Positions 1 to 5,773 of a stretch of DNA of 9,058 nt are shown here, piece by piece. The stretch's first letter is position 1; each line of letters starts with the position of its first letter. The position numbers and the translations under genes are program-made. The notes under the pieces were generated by a model, which was not told the DNA's origin, did no database searches, and worked only from the letters and a program-made list of their open reading frames with translations. The stretch is taken from the NCBI GenBank assembly GCA_900555225.1, contig USKL01000047.1, forward strand, positions 1 through 9,058, written 5' to 3'. Origin of the DNA: an uncultured Collinsella sp. GTDB lineage: Bacteria > Actinomycetota > Coriobacteriia > Coriobacteriales > Coriobacteriaceae.

Positions 1-35
1 GGAAACCACGTCCCCCTAGCATAAGCTCGAGTAGA

Positions 36-605
36 TTATCGAGCAACAATCACCACATGGCGATCAGGGTCAGAACCCTCAGAATGAGTATCGACGGCAT
101 CATTGCCACGAAGTGCAATGTGAACCAGTCGGCGCTCATAGGCATTCATGGGCGGAAGCGAAACACTCTTATGAGTGCGGATGGCACGCTCGGCAGCAGA
201 CTGAGCCATGGAGGCAACCTTGTCCTGACGGCGGCTCTTGTATCCCTCGACATCCACTACAACCGGATACCTAAAGCCAAGCTTGCGGCTCACCAGCAAA
301 GAGAACATAACCTGAAGGGCATCAAGAGTGCGACCATGACGGCCAATGAGAACAGCAAGGTCGGGAGCCGTTACATCCAAAATCAGCTCACCCTCGTCGC
401 CCTCATACTCATCGATAGGAGAGTTGGCGGCATCGAAGTGCGAAAGGATGGAACGCAGGATGGAAATCGCAACATCGGCAATGGTGTCGAGCTCCTCATC
501 GGTCAGCTCTTCACCAGCCTTGTAGCGCTGTGCAATCTCGGGATAATCGCCCGCGACCTGCGGGGCAACCTCCTCAAGCGTATCCTCGATGATCTCTTCA
601 GACAT
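36..605 (-). CDS. jag: Jag/KhpB family RNA-binding protein (KH + R3H domains)
   Basis: Probable RNA-binding protein of the Jag/KhpB family, cytosolic. In other bacteria the family is linked to cell division, elongation and post-transcriptional control. The 189-residue product has an acidic N-terminal helical region (about 1-60), a KH domain (about 73-120) with the loop IGRHGRT at 87-93, and a C-terminal R3H domain (about 125-189) with the Arg-x3-His pattern in ERRLVHIAL (R158, H162). The Jag_N domain found in many Firmicutes homologues is absent. I chose ATG at 605: GGAG lies 6 bases upstream (612-615), whereas a TTG at 617 in the same frame would overlap that ribosome-binding site. It lies 45 bases downstream of yidC, the usual neighbour, and is probably the last gene of the rpmH unit within this window. 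The family call is firm; the precise function in this organism is not visible. Confidence 0.93.
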   Translation of the reverse strand: MSEEIIEDTLEEVAPQVAGDYPEIAQRYKAGEELTDEELDTIADVAISILRSILSHFDAANSPIDEYEGDEGELILDVTAPDLAVLIGRHGRTLDALQVMFSLLVSRKLGFRYPVVVDVEGYKSRRQDKVASMAQSAAERAIRTHKSVSLPPMNAYERRLVHIALRGNDAVDTHSEGSDPDRHVVIVAR

Positions 606-611
606 AACGTG

Positions 612-615
612 CTCC
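612..615 (-). promoter_or_regulatory. Ribosome-binding site that decides the jag start
   Basis: GGAG on the minus strand lies 6 bases before the ATG at 605. An upstream in-frame TTG (615-617) overlaps this Shine-Dalgarno sequence, so the four-codon N-terminal extension is unlikely. Confidence 0.7.
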
Positions 616-650
616 AAAAGTTAGGTACCTAAATAAGATTGATATCCCGA

Positions 651-1421
651 CTACTTCTTCTTGTGCGGGCGCGGCTTCTTCTCGCGACGAGTGACCTCAA
701 CCTGCAGCGGAGCGTTCTTAAGACGCTCCTCCTCATCGGCCTTCGCCTTGTCGATGACCTTCTGCGTCACAAAAATCTGCTGGATAACCTGCCAGGCAGA
801 AGACACATCGTAGTACAGCAGAACACCAACGGGAAGGCTCCAGCCCATCCAAAGCATCATGACCGTCATGACGACGGCCATCATACGCATGCTTTGGGCC
901 TGCTGGCCAGTTTGATTGCGCGACATATAAAGCTGCGGAATCAGGGTCAGGACGGCGAACAGGATCAGGCAGACCAGCGCAGGCAGCGCGACCACAAAGC
1001 CATCGGCAAAGGAAGCGCTCGGCGTGGTGGTCAGGTCGGGCAGGATGTTGAAGAACGAGAACGTGCCCTCGTTAAAGTACTGCGGCAGGTTACGCAGCAG
1101 CGTAAACAGGGCAAACAGGATAGGCATCTGAATCAGAAGCGGCAGGCAGCCGGACAGCGGATTGAACTTGTTCTCGCTGTAGAACTTCTGCATCTCCTCG
1201 GCCTGACGCTGAGGATCGTCGGCATAGCGCTCCTGGATCTCGAGCATCTTGGGCTGCAGCACCTGCATACGAGCCGTCGACTTGGTCGACTTAAGCATAA
1301 GCGGCGTCAACAGCAGACGGATGATGACCACCAGGATGATGATGGACAGGCCCCAGTCGACCGCAAAGGTCTGGATGAGCTTGAGCAGCTCGAAAAGGAT
1401 GTTAACGATCCAATCCCACAT
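651..1421 (-). CDS. yidC: YidC/Oxa1 membrane protein insertase
   Basis: Inserts and folds membrane proteins in the cytoplasmic membrane, alone or with SecYEG. The 256-residue product is the short Gram-positive form without the large periplasmic domain of proteobacterial YidC. A hydrophobic segment at about 21-43 carries the conserved hydrophilic-groove arginine (R35, in VVIIRLLLTPLML). A charged cytoplasmic hairpin follows at about 44-85, then the signature NPLSGCLPLLIQMP (87-100) leading into the second membrane segment. More hydrophobic stretches lie at about 142-162 and 180-204. The tail is strongly basic (RREKKPRPHKKK), as expected for ribosome contact. No lipobox is visible at the N-terminus. 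The ATG at 1421 has GGAGG (1431-1435) 9 bases upstream. It follows yidD by 29 bases in the conserved rpmH-rnpA-yidD-yidC-jag order. Confidence 0.97.
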   Translation of the reverse strand: MWDWIVNILFELLKLIQTFAVDWGLSIIILVVIIRLLLTPLMLKSTKSTARMQVLQPKMLEIQERYADDPQRQAEEMQKFYSENKFNPLSGCLPLLIQMPILFALFTLLRNLPQYFNEGTFSFFNILPDLTTTPSASFADGFVVALPALVCLILFAVLTLIPQLYMSRNQTGQQAQSMRMMAVVMTVMMLWMGWSLPVGVLLYYDVSSAWQVIQQIFVTQKVIDKAKADEEERLKNAPLQVEVTRREKKPRPHKKK

Positions 1422-1450
1422 GTAAGTTTTCCTCCGATAGCGAGTGCCCG

Positions 1451-1675
1451 CTAGGGCACAGGGTCATAACCGCCGACGTGCAGGGGATTGCAGCGAGCGA
1501 TGCGCCTCACGGCAAGCCAGCAGCCTCTCAAAACACCGTGCTTCTCAATCGCCTGGACGGCGTATTGCGAGCACGTTGGGTAATAAATGCAGGCGTCAGG
1601 CAATAAGGGCGAAATAACCTGTTGATATATGCGAATAGGAGCGATGGCAACACGTCGCAAAACGTGATTGCTCAT
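1451..1675 (-). CDS. yidD: Membrane protein insertion efficiency factor YidD
   Basis: Small membrane-associated protein (74 residues) thought to assist YidC-dependent membrane protein insertion. The family pattern is complete: [20 protein letters not shown] (17-36), the HG at 46-47, the RIARCNP stretch (58-64) and the C-terminal GGYDPVP (68-74). The conserved cysteines C29, C35 and C62 are present. Its ATG overlaps the rnpA stop codon in an ATGA arrangement (1672-1675), and GAGGAG-like sequence lies just upstream within the end of rnpA, so the two genes are probably translationally coupled. Length and order match the family. Confidence 0.95.
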   Translation of the reverse strand: MSNHVLRRVAIAPIRIYQQVISPLLPDACIYYPTCSQYAVQAIEKHGVLRGCWLAVRRIARCNPLHVGGYDPVP

Positions 1676-2010
1676 CGCTCCTCCCCGGCAACGCCGGCGC
1701 GTTTCATAAGCGAACGCAACGCCTTGTCCATCTCCTGCGGCGAGGAAACCCTCGTCTTGGGAGTTGCGAACAAGATGATGTCATAACCCGCAACGGGAAA
1801 TCCACAGCTGCGGGCGGCCTCGCGCATCACACGCTTAGATCGGTTGCGCACGACGGCACAACCGAGTCGCTTAGCACCAACGAAGGCGACCCTCCCGGAG
1901 TCGCCTTCGCCAACCGATTCACATATGGTCATTCGAATCAGAGGGTGATTGAAACGACGCCCCTGACTGAACACATGCTCGAAATCTTGCCGAGACTTAA
2001 TAGTCTTCAT
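1672..2010 (-). CDS. rnpA: Ribonuclease P protein component
   Basis: Basic protein subunit of RNase P, which with the M1-type RNA removes the 5' leader of pre-tRNAs. The 112-residue product has the family signature [19 protein letters not shown] (47-65) containing the RNR motif (55-57), and conserved N-terminal features (F10, F14, GRR at 17-19, P23). Length is normal. The ATG at 2010 lies 20 bases after the rpmH stop. I see no strong Shine-Dalgarno before it, so translation may depend partly on ribosomes finishing rpmH. It overlaps yidD by 4 bases at its 3' end. Confidence 0.96.
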   Translation of the reverse strand: MKTIKSRQDFEHVFSQGRRFNHPLIRMTICESVGEGDSGRVAFVGAKRLGCAVVRNRSKRVMREAARSCGFPVAGYDIILFATPKTRVSSPQEMDKALRSLMKRAGVAGEER

Positions 2011-2030
2011 GCGAGATGTGTGTATCGCTG

Positions 2031-2165
2031 CTAGACAGTGAGACGCTTGCGGCCCTTGGCGCGACGACGGGCGAGCACGGCACGACCACCCTTAGTGGCC
2101 ATACGGGCACGAAAGCCATGGGTCTTGGCACGCTTACGCTTATTAGGCTGATACGTACGCTTCAT
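2031..2165 (-). CDS. rpmH: 50S ribosomal protein L34
   Basis: Ribosomal protein bL34 of the large subunit, 44 residues, which is the usual length. It begins [18 protein letters not shown] and ends with the typical Arg/Lys-rich helix ([10 protein letters not shown]). The reading frame extends 20 codons further upstream, but the start at 2165 is clear: AGGAGG (2174-2179) sits 8 bases before this ATG, and the extra residues do not resemble L34. First gene of the leftward unit, with a strong promoter and a structured leader upstream. Its position next to the origin matches the common rpmH-oriC-dnaA arrangement. Confidence 0.98.
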   Translation of the reverse strand: MKRTYQPNKRKRAKTHGFRARMATKGGRAVLARRRAKGRKRLTV

Positions 2166-2173
2166 CTTAAGTT

Positions 2174-2179
2174 CCTCCT
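2174..2179 (-). promoter_or_regulatory. Ribosome-binding site of rpmH
   Basis: AGGAGG on the minus strand, 8 bases from the ATG at 2165. It fixes the L34 start and rules out the 20-codon N-terminal extension. Confidence 0.9.
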
Positions 2180-2193
2180 GCTGCATTTCGAGT

Positions 2194-2211
2194 GTCCGCG
2201 GGGACGCGGAC
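2194..2211 (-). promoter_or_regulatory. GC-rich hairpin in the rpmH leader RNA
   Basis: Perfect 7-bp inverted repeat (GTCCGCG / CGCGGAC) around a 4-base loop. It lies between the predicted rpmH promoter and the rpmH ribosome-binding site, about 14 bases upstream of the latter. No T-tract follows, so it is not a terminator. Possible roles are transcript stabilisation, translational control or autoregulation by L34. The structure is visible; the role is inferred. Confidence 0.5.
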
Positions 2212-2237
2212 GCAGATATAGACACGTGAGCTTGAAG

Positions 2238-2267
2238 ATTGTAGGGAAATCAATGTTCAAATGTCAA
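2238..2267 (-). promoter_or_regulatory. Sigma70-type promoter of the rpmH-rnpA-yidD-yidC-jag unit
   Basis: On the minus strand, a perfect -35 box TTGACA (2262-2267) is followed by an 18-base spacer and the -10 box TACAAT (2238-2243), one change from TATAAT. Transcription would start near 2231 and give a leader of about 65 bases before rpmH. This is the strongest promoter-like sequence I see in the window. Confidence 0.8.
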
Positions 2268-2363
2268 GAAATCAAAGGTAAAAGGTTGCGCAGTTCACAC
2301 GGTTCCCCCATAAGCCGAGCTCGATTTAGCGGTGTATGGCAACTTTTCACGATATTTCATCGT

Positions 2364-2376
2364 GTTTTCAACAGGT
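2364..2376 (+). repeat. DnaA-box-like 13-mer, copy 1
   Basis: GTTTTCAACAGGT, repeated exactly at 2417-2429. It contains the decamer GTTTTCAACA. Confidence 0.7.
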
Positions 2377-2387
2377 CATGTTGGCAA

Positions 2388-2397
2388 TGTTGAGAAC
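2388..2397 (-). repeat. DnaA-box-like decamer, inverted
   Basis: On the minus strand, GTTCTCAACA. It forms an imperfect inverted pair with the copy at 2364-2373 (9 of 10 bases), separated by 14 bases. Confidence 0.6.
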
Positions 2398-2416
2398 TTT
2401 TCGTCCGTTTTCCAAA

Positions 2417-2429
2417 GTTTTCAACAGGT
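2417..2429 (+). repeat. DnaA-box-like 13-mer, copy 2
   Basis: GTTTTCAACAGGT, exact copy of 2364-2376. It is also the core of a 22-bp element (2414-2435) that recurs at 5679-5700. Confidence 0.7.
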
Positions 2430-2510
2430 TTTGAAAAGTTGTCGAAAGATGAGAAACATTGCACAGTGAGCTACTATTTGTTCGAAACCTTTTGAAAGAT
2501 TGCGAGCGGC

Positions 2511-3863
2511 ATGTCTGACGACTTTTACACCATGGTCGATTCCGGAGACCCGGCACCCGACAACGAGCACATCACCGGCGTGCGCGAAGAGCGTGAGGAA
2601 GGCGAGCAGACGACCACGCAGGCGCCAAAAGCCATGTACGCCGCGCGCATCGCCGTCTATGACGACATGCTGTCGACACCGCGTGTGATCGTCATTGATC
2701 CGCAAGATGTCCGCACGTATTTGGAAGAGACGACCAACACCGTCTACCAGTGCATGAAAGAACAAGGTGGCCATATCTCGCTCATGGTCATCCGCGAGAT
2801 TGTCGAAAACTTTATCCACGCGCACTTTGCCGAGCCCATCATCTCGATTCTGGACGGCGGAGACACCATCCGCTTTGCCGATCAAGGACCAGGCATCGAC
2901 GACAAGGAGCGCGCTTTCGACTTTGGCGTTACCAGCGCAAACAGCAAGATGAAGCGCTATATCCGTGGAACCGGAGCGGGGTTTCCCATGGTGCAGGAGT
3001 ATTTGGAAAACGCCGGCGGTGCCGTATCCATCGAGGACAACATGGGCAACGGCACCGTGGTTACGGTAAGCCTGAACCCTAAACGCGTGCAGGAAATCGA
3101 GCGTGCCGGCGGACGCGGCGCTGCCGTGCGGCCCGAGACGGAGCAGCCCACATATCCCCTGCCGGGAGCTTTTGCGCAGCAGCCCATGGCAACGCAACAG
3201 ATGCAGCCCCCCGTGGGACAGATGCAGCAGCCCGGAATGCTTCCTACACAAGAGCCCCAGGCGACATCGATGTCGATGCCGCCAAACATGCCAGAGACCA
3301 TGCCGCTGGCGGATCAGGATGCAGCAGCAATGCAGCAGGCGACGGTAGCACCGGGTGGCCAGCAAATGGGCTATCAGCCGTACCAACAGGGATATCCATA
3401 TCAGCAGATGCCGCCACTGGGGTATGGCCAGCAGTTCCCGCAGCAGTACCAGCAGAGATATCAGCGGCCGTACCAGCAGATGCCGCAGCAGCAGTACAAC
3501 CCCTGGGCCCAGCAGATGCCTCCGCAGCCTTACCAACAGTGGCCTCAAAGTTTTCAACAGCAAATGCCGCCGATGCAGAGTTCTCAACAACCAGCAGCTC
3601 AAATGATGTATCCTAATGCAGCAAATCAGTATGCACAGCCACAACCGGACGTGTTCGTAAGCGATCGCGGCAACGCCGCGCTGGGCTATCTGGCGCAAAA
3701 TCAAGCGTGCGGTGCAACCGATCTTGCGAGGGCGTTTGGAAACTCGGCCCCCACTTGGTCACGCACGCTCAATGACTTGGCGCAGGCCGGCTTGGTCATC
3801 AAGCATGGCCAGAAATACCATCTGACCGAACTCGGCGCCGCTCGCGTGCGAGCTCAGAGCTAA
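2511..3863 (+). CDS. GHKL-type ATP-binding protein with Q/P-rich linker and C-terminal winged helix; function unknown
   Basis: I do not recognise a named gene. The 450-residue product has three parts. Residues about 42-190 form a GHKL (HATPase_c) ATP-binding fold: N box REIVENFIHA (95-104; E96, N100), G1 box DQGPGID (124-130) and G2 box GTGAGF (153-158), followed by the closing strand GTVVTVSLN. No histidine-kinase phosphoacceptor domain or membrane segment is visible. Residues about 211-380 are low complexity, rich in Gln, Pro, Met and Tyr with repeated YQQ/QQMP units. Residues about 382-450 look like a winged helix (LARAFGNSAPTWSRTLNDLAQAGLVIKHGQKYHLTELGAARV), suggesting DNA binding. The ATG at 2511 has only a weak ribosome-binding site; ATG at 2532 is an alternative. 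The gene sits between two origin box clusters, 15 bases before dnaA, so the two are probably cotranscribed. An ATP-responsive regulator of initiation or dnaA expression is plausible; a SpoIIAB-like anti-sigma role is an alternative. The N-terminal 40 residues are acidic and probably disordered. Confidence 0.9.
   Translation: MSDDFYTMVDSGDPAPDNEHITGVREEREEGEQTTTQAPKAMYAARIAVYDDMLSTPRVIVIDPQDVRTYLEETTNTVYQCMKEQGGHISLMVIREIVENFIHAHFAEPIISILDGGDTIRFADQGPGIDDKERAFDFGVTSANSKMKRYIRGTGAGFPMVQEYLENAGGAVSIEDNMGNGTVVTVSLNPKRVQEIERAGGRGAAVRPETEQPTYPLPGAFAQQPMATQQMQPPVGQMQQPGMLPTQEPQATSMSMPPNMPETMPLADQDAAAMQQATVAPGGQQMGYQPYQQGYPYQQMPPLGYGQQFPQQYQQRYQRPYQQMPQQQYNPWAQQMPPQPYQQWPQSFQQQMPPMQSSQQPAAQMMYPNAANQYAQPQPDVFVSDRGNAALGYLAQNQACGATDLARAFGNSAPTWSRTLNDLAQAGLVIKHGQKYHLTELGAARVRAQS
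3550..3589 (+). repeat. Two DnaA-box-like decamers inside the ATPase coding region
   Basis: GTTTTCAACA (3550-3559) and GTTCTCAACA (3580-3589) lie 30 bases apart in the low-complexity linker. They match the two decamer forms of the upstream origin cluster exactly. They fall on Ser-Phe-Gln-Gln and Ser-Ser-Gln-Gln codons (AGT TTT CAA CAG; AGT TCT CAA CAA), using AGT, TCT and CAA, whereas most of the linker uses CAG for Gln. Confidence 0.5.
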
Positions 3864-3878
3864 AGAACGGGAGAGACA

Positions 3879-5603
3879 GTGGACGAGGAAGCAAGCATCA
3901 TCCTGGGGGATGCCATCGCCTTTTGCCAGCGCGACGGCCAAGATGCACGCCTCATCAACATGCTGGGGCAATCGCGCGCCATAAGCCTGACCGAAGATAC
4001 GCTCACGATCGAGGCCCCCTCGCGCTTTGCCATCGCGCAGCTCAAAAAGCATCAGCCGACTATTGAGGCTTATCTGGAAGAAATCGCCTTTGCACCGATT
4101 GCGCTCGACATCGTGGCACCGCAAGGCGCCGCGACGGAATCCGCTGCCGCGACGGCGCCCGCCACGGCTCCCGCTGCTTCCCCGGCGGTGCCGGCCTCCG
4201 CAGGCGACGCGCCGACAATCGAGCACCAGCACGGTGATGTTTCCCGTGAAACCATGGCACCATTGCCGACCGCGGCGGCGACGTCAACGAACGCACCCGT
4301 CACGCACATGCCCATCGCTCACGACGCAGCGGCGGGCGCTGATTCGGGCATTGCAATCAAGAACACGCTCTCGGCCGATGATTTTCGTCGCATGATGAAC
4401 CAGATGAAGGGTGGAGCGCCGACTAAATCCACGCAAGCTGCGACCCCCGCTTCACCCATGCCAGCACCGACCGTGCCGGCCGAGCAGAATACGGATGGAG
4501 CCCCGCTCGCAGCGAACTCAAAATTCACCTTTGAGAACTTTGTCTACGGCCCCGAGAACAGCCATGCCTATCGCTCGGCACTCAAGTTTGCCGCCCTCGC
4601 GGACGAGCGCGGCACGTGCACGTCACTGTTCATCTACGGCAAATCGGGCCTGGGCAAGACGCACCTGCTGCTTGCCATCAAAAACGAGCTCGCCGAAAAG
4701 TCGCCCGAGATCAAGGTCAAGTATGCAAACTCCCAGGCATATCTGGACGACCTGATGACCGAGTTCGACCGCCAAAAGAAGAGCAACGCCCCCATCATGC
4801 AGGCGTACCACGGCGTGGACGTGCTCATCATCGATGACATCCAAAACATCATCGGCAAGCGCGCGAGCGTGGACTACTTTTTCCAGCTCATGGACGAGTT
4901 CATCCGCAACAACAAGAAGGTCGTCATCGCGGCAGACCGCGCCCCCAAGGACCTGAGCATGGATGAGCGTCTGACCAGCCGCTTCAACGCCGGCATGCTC
5001 TGCCTGGTCGCAGAGCCCAGCTACGAGATGAAATACAAGATCTTGCAGCGCTATTACGAGAACACCATCGTCGCCGCTCCAGAGGCGGGCGACGACTCGC
5101 TGCTGGCGGCCTATGGGGGCGACGGAGGGCACCTGACCGACGAGCACTTTAAACACATGGCCGAGGTCTCGGGCACCAACATCCGCGAACTCGAGAGCTT
5201 TTGCGAGCGCTGCGCCGGCGAGGCGGGCGACCGCGAGCGCGAGGGCGGGGAGCTCACCTTTGACGATATCGACGCCATCGCCAGCCAGTACTTCGACACA
5301 TCGGCCAAAAAGATCAACGTCCAGACGGTTCAGTCCGTCATCGAAGAGCAGTACGGCGTGACGCACGAGGAGCTCATCGGCCCGCGTCGCAACGCCAATA
5401 TCGCCAAAGCACGTCATATCGCTATCTACCTGGCCATCGAGATGTGCGAGATGACGACCACGGCGGTGGGCGCCGAATTTGGCAACCGCAACCACTCGAC
5501 CGTCAGCACGAGCTACAAAAAAGTCCAGAAGATGATCCAGGAAGACCGCACCGTCACCGAAGACCTCAAGTCGCTGCGCGATAAAATTACACTGCGCTCG
5601 TAG
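3879..5603 (+). CDS. dnaA: Chromosomal replication initiator protein DnaA
   Basis: AAA+ initiator that binds origin boxes, melts the unwinding element and recruits the helicase. The 574-residue product is longer than the usual 440-510 because domain II is long. Domain I is about 1-80. Domain II (about 85-210) is Ala/Pro/Thr-rich and probably disordered. Domain III carries Walker A GKSGLGKT (254-261), Walker B VLIIDD (315-320) and the arginine-finger region LTSRF (365-369; R368). Domain IV contains RRNANIAKARHIAIYL and the signature GNRNHSTV (535-542). Two departures from the common pattern are visible: SRFNAGM where SRFxWGL is usual, and Asn where most DnaA proteins have Asp in GRDHTTV/GRDHSTV. 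The start is GTG at 3879 with GGGAGAG just upstream. The gene follows the ATPase gene by 15 bases, so its promoter probably lies upstream of that gene. A parS-like palindrome falls in the domain II region. Confidence 0.98.
   Translation: MDEEASIILGDAIAFCQRDGQDARLINMLGQSRAISLTEDTLTIEAPSRFAIAQLKKHQPTIEAYLEEIAFAPIALDIVAPQGAATESAAATAPATAPAASPAVPASAGDAPTIEHQHGDVSRETMAPLPTAAATSTNAPVTHMPIAHDAAAGADSGIAIKNTLSADDFRRMMNQMKGGAPTKSTQAATPASPMPAPTVPAEQNTDGAPLAANSKFTFENFVYGPENSHAYRSALKFAALADERGTCTSLFIYGKSGLGKTHLLLAIKNELAEKSPEIKVKYANSQAYLDDLMTEFDRQKKSNAPIMQAYHGVDVLIIDDIQNIIGKRASVDYFFQLMDEFIRNNKKVVIAADRAPKDLSMDERLTSRFNAGMLCLVAEPSYEMKYKILQRYYENTIVAAPEAGDDSLLAAYGGDGGHLTDEHFKHMAEVSGTNIRELESFCERCAGEAGDREREGGELTFDDIDAIASQYFDTSAKKINVQTVQSVIEEQYGVTHEELIGPRRNANIAKARHIAIYLAIEMCEMTTTAVGAEFGNRNHSTVSTSYKKVQKMIQEDRTVTEDLKSLRDKITLRS
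4238..4253. promoter_or_regulatory. parS: parS-like centromere site inside dnaA
   Basis: TGTTTCCCGTGAAACC matches the bacterial parS consensus TGTTTCACGTGAAACA at 14 of 16 positions, including GTGAAAC and GTTTC. parS is the ParB (Spo0J) loading site, normally near oriC. Here it encodes Val-Ser-Arg-Glu-Thr in the disordered domain II, with codons GTT, CGT and GAA, where the rest of dnaA mostly uses GTC/GTG, CGC and GAG. Function is inferred from sequence and location. No parA or parB lies in this window. Confidence 0.6.
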
Positions 5604-5618
5604 GGAAATAGAGACATC

Positions 5619-5628
5619 TGTTGAAAAC
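5619..5628 (-). repeat. DnaA-box-like decamer downstream of dnaA
   Basis: On the minus strand, GTTTTCAACA, identical to the decamers at 2364, 2417 and 3550. Confidence 0.7.
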
Positions 5629-5678
5629 TTGTCGAAACCACGGGCATAAGGTGTCTAAAACCCAACCCGCGGTGATGA

Positions 5679-5700
5679 AAAGTTTTGCGCAGGTTTTGAA
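5679..5700 (+). repeat. Second copy of the 22-bp origin element
   Basis: Matches 2414-2435 at 19 of 22 positions. AAAGTTTT and CAGGTTTTGAA are identical; only the central triplet differs (GCG here, CAA upstream). The copies flank the ATPase-dnaA gene pair. Confidence 0.65.
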
Positions 5701-5773
5701 CGTGGAAAACCACCCCTGTTGCACACAGGCTGCTGTCGATTCCCTTTCTGGGTCTGACCTGCGTCTTTGGGAG

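Larger units (their letters stand above)
2341..2450. other. oriC: Replication origin, upstream box cluster (oriC left part)
   Basis: AT-rich stretch between the divergent rpmH and ATPase genes with DnaA-box-like 9-mers. TTTTCAACA is at 2365-2373 and 2418-2426 (plus strand), both inside GTTTTCAACAGGT. TTCTCAACA is at 2388-2396 (minus strand), with a weaker site (minus TTGCCAACA) directly beside it at 2379-2387. A further variant, TTGTCGAAA (2439-2447), recurs after dnaA. A 6-bp hairpin CACGAT/ATCGTG (2348-2364) borders the first box. The sites resemble TTWTNCACA but carry CAACA instead of CCACA at the 3' end. Next to dnaA this is almost certainly origin DNA; which sites DnaA binds is inferred. 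The remainder of the gap (2268-2340 and 2451-2510) shows no clear features. A possible -10 element TACTAT (2472-2477) has no matching -35 box. Confidence 0.8.

Noticed and set aside
1..16. GGAAACCACGT at the left edge as a possible parS fragment
   Set aside because: The palindrome symmetry and the GTGAAAC half-site are missing, so the match is too poor to call.
25..44. 6-bp inverted repeat GCTCGA / TCGAGC over the jag stop codon
   Set aside because: The stem is short with an 8-base loop and no T-tract on the minus strand, so it is not a convincing terminator.
621..632. Perfect 12-bp palindrome TTAGGTACCTAA between yidC and jag
   Set aside because: About two perfect 12-bp palindromes are expected by chance in 9 kb, and nothing else supports an operator here.
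639..1454. 271-codon plus-strand open frame opposite yidC
   Set aside because: Low-complexity Arg/Gln/His/Leu-rich translation, antisense to the clear YidC gene.
2812..2820. TTATCCACG, one base from the E. coli DnaA box, inside the ATPase gene
   Set aside because: It falls on the conserved N-box codons (Phe-Ile-His), which dictate most of the sequence, and it differs from the decamer used in the origin clusters.
2421..3704. 427-codon open frame on the minus strand opposite the ATPase gene
   Set aside because: The translation is Leu/Arg/His-rich with no recognisable domain. It is a shadow of the Gln/Pro-rich repeats and GC-biased codons of the plus-strand gene.
4623..5495. 290-codon minus-strand open frame opposite dnaA
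   Set aside because: Valine/aspartate-rich shadow of the DnaA AAA+ domain with no motif of its own.
5638..5672. Imperfect stem after dnaA as a terminator
   Set aside because: It has one G-U pair, a 21-base loop and no following T-tract, so it does not look like an intrinsic terminator.
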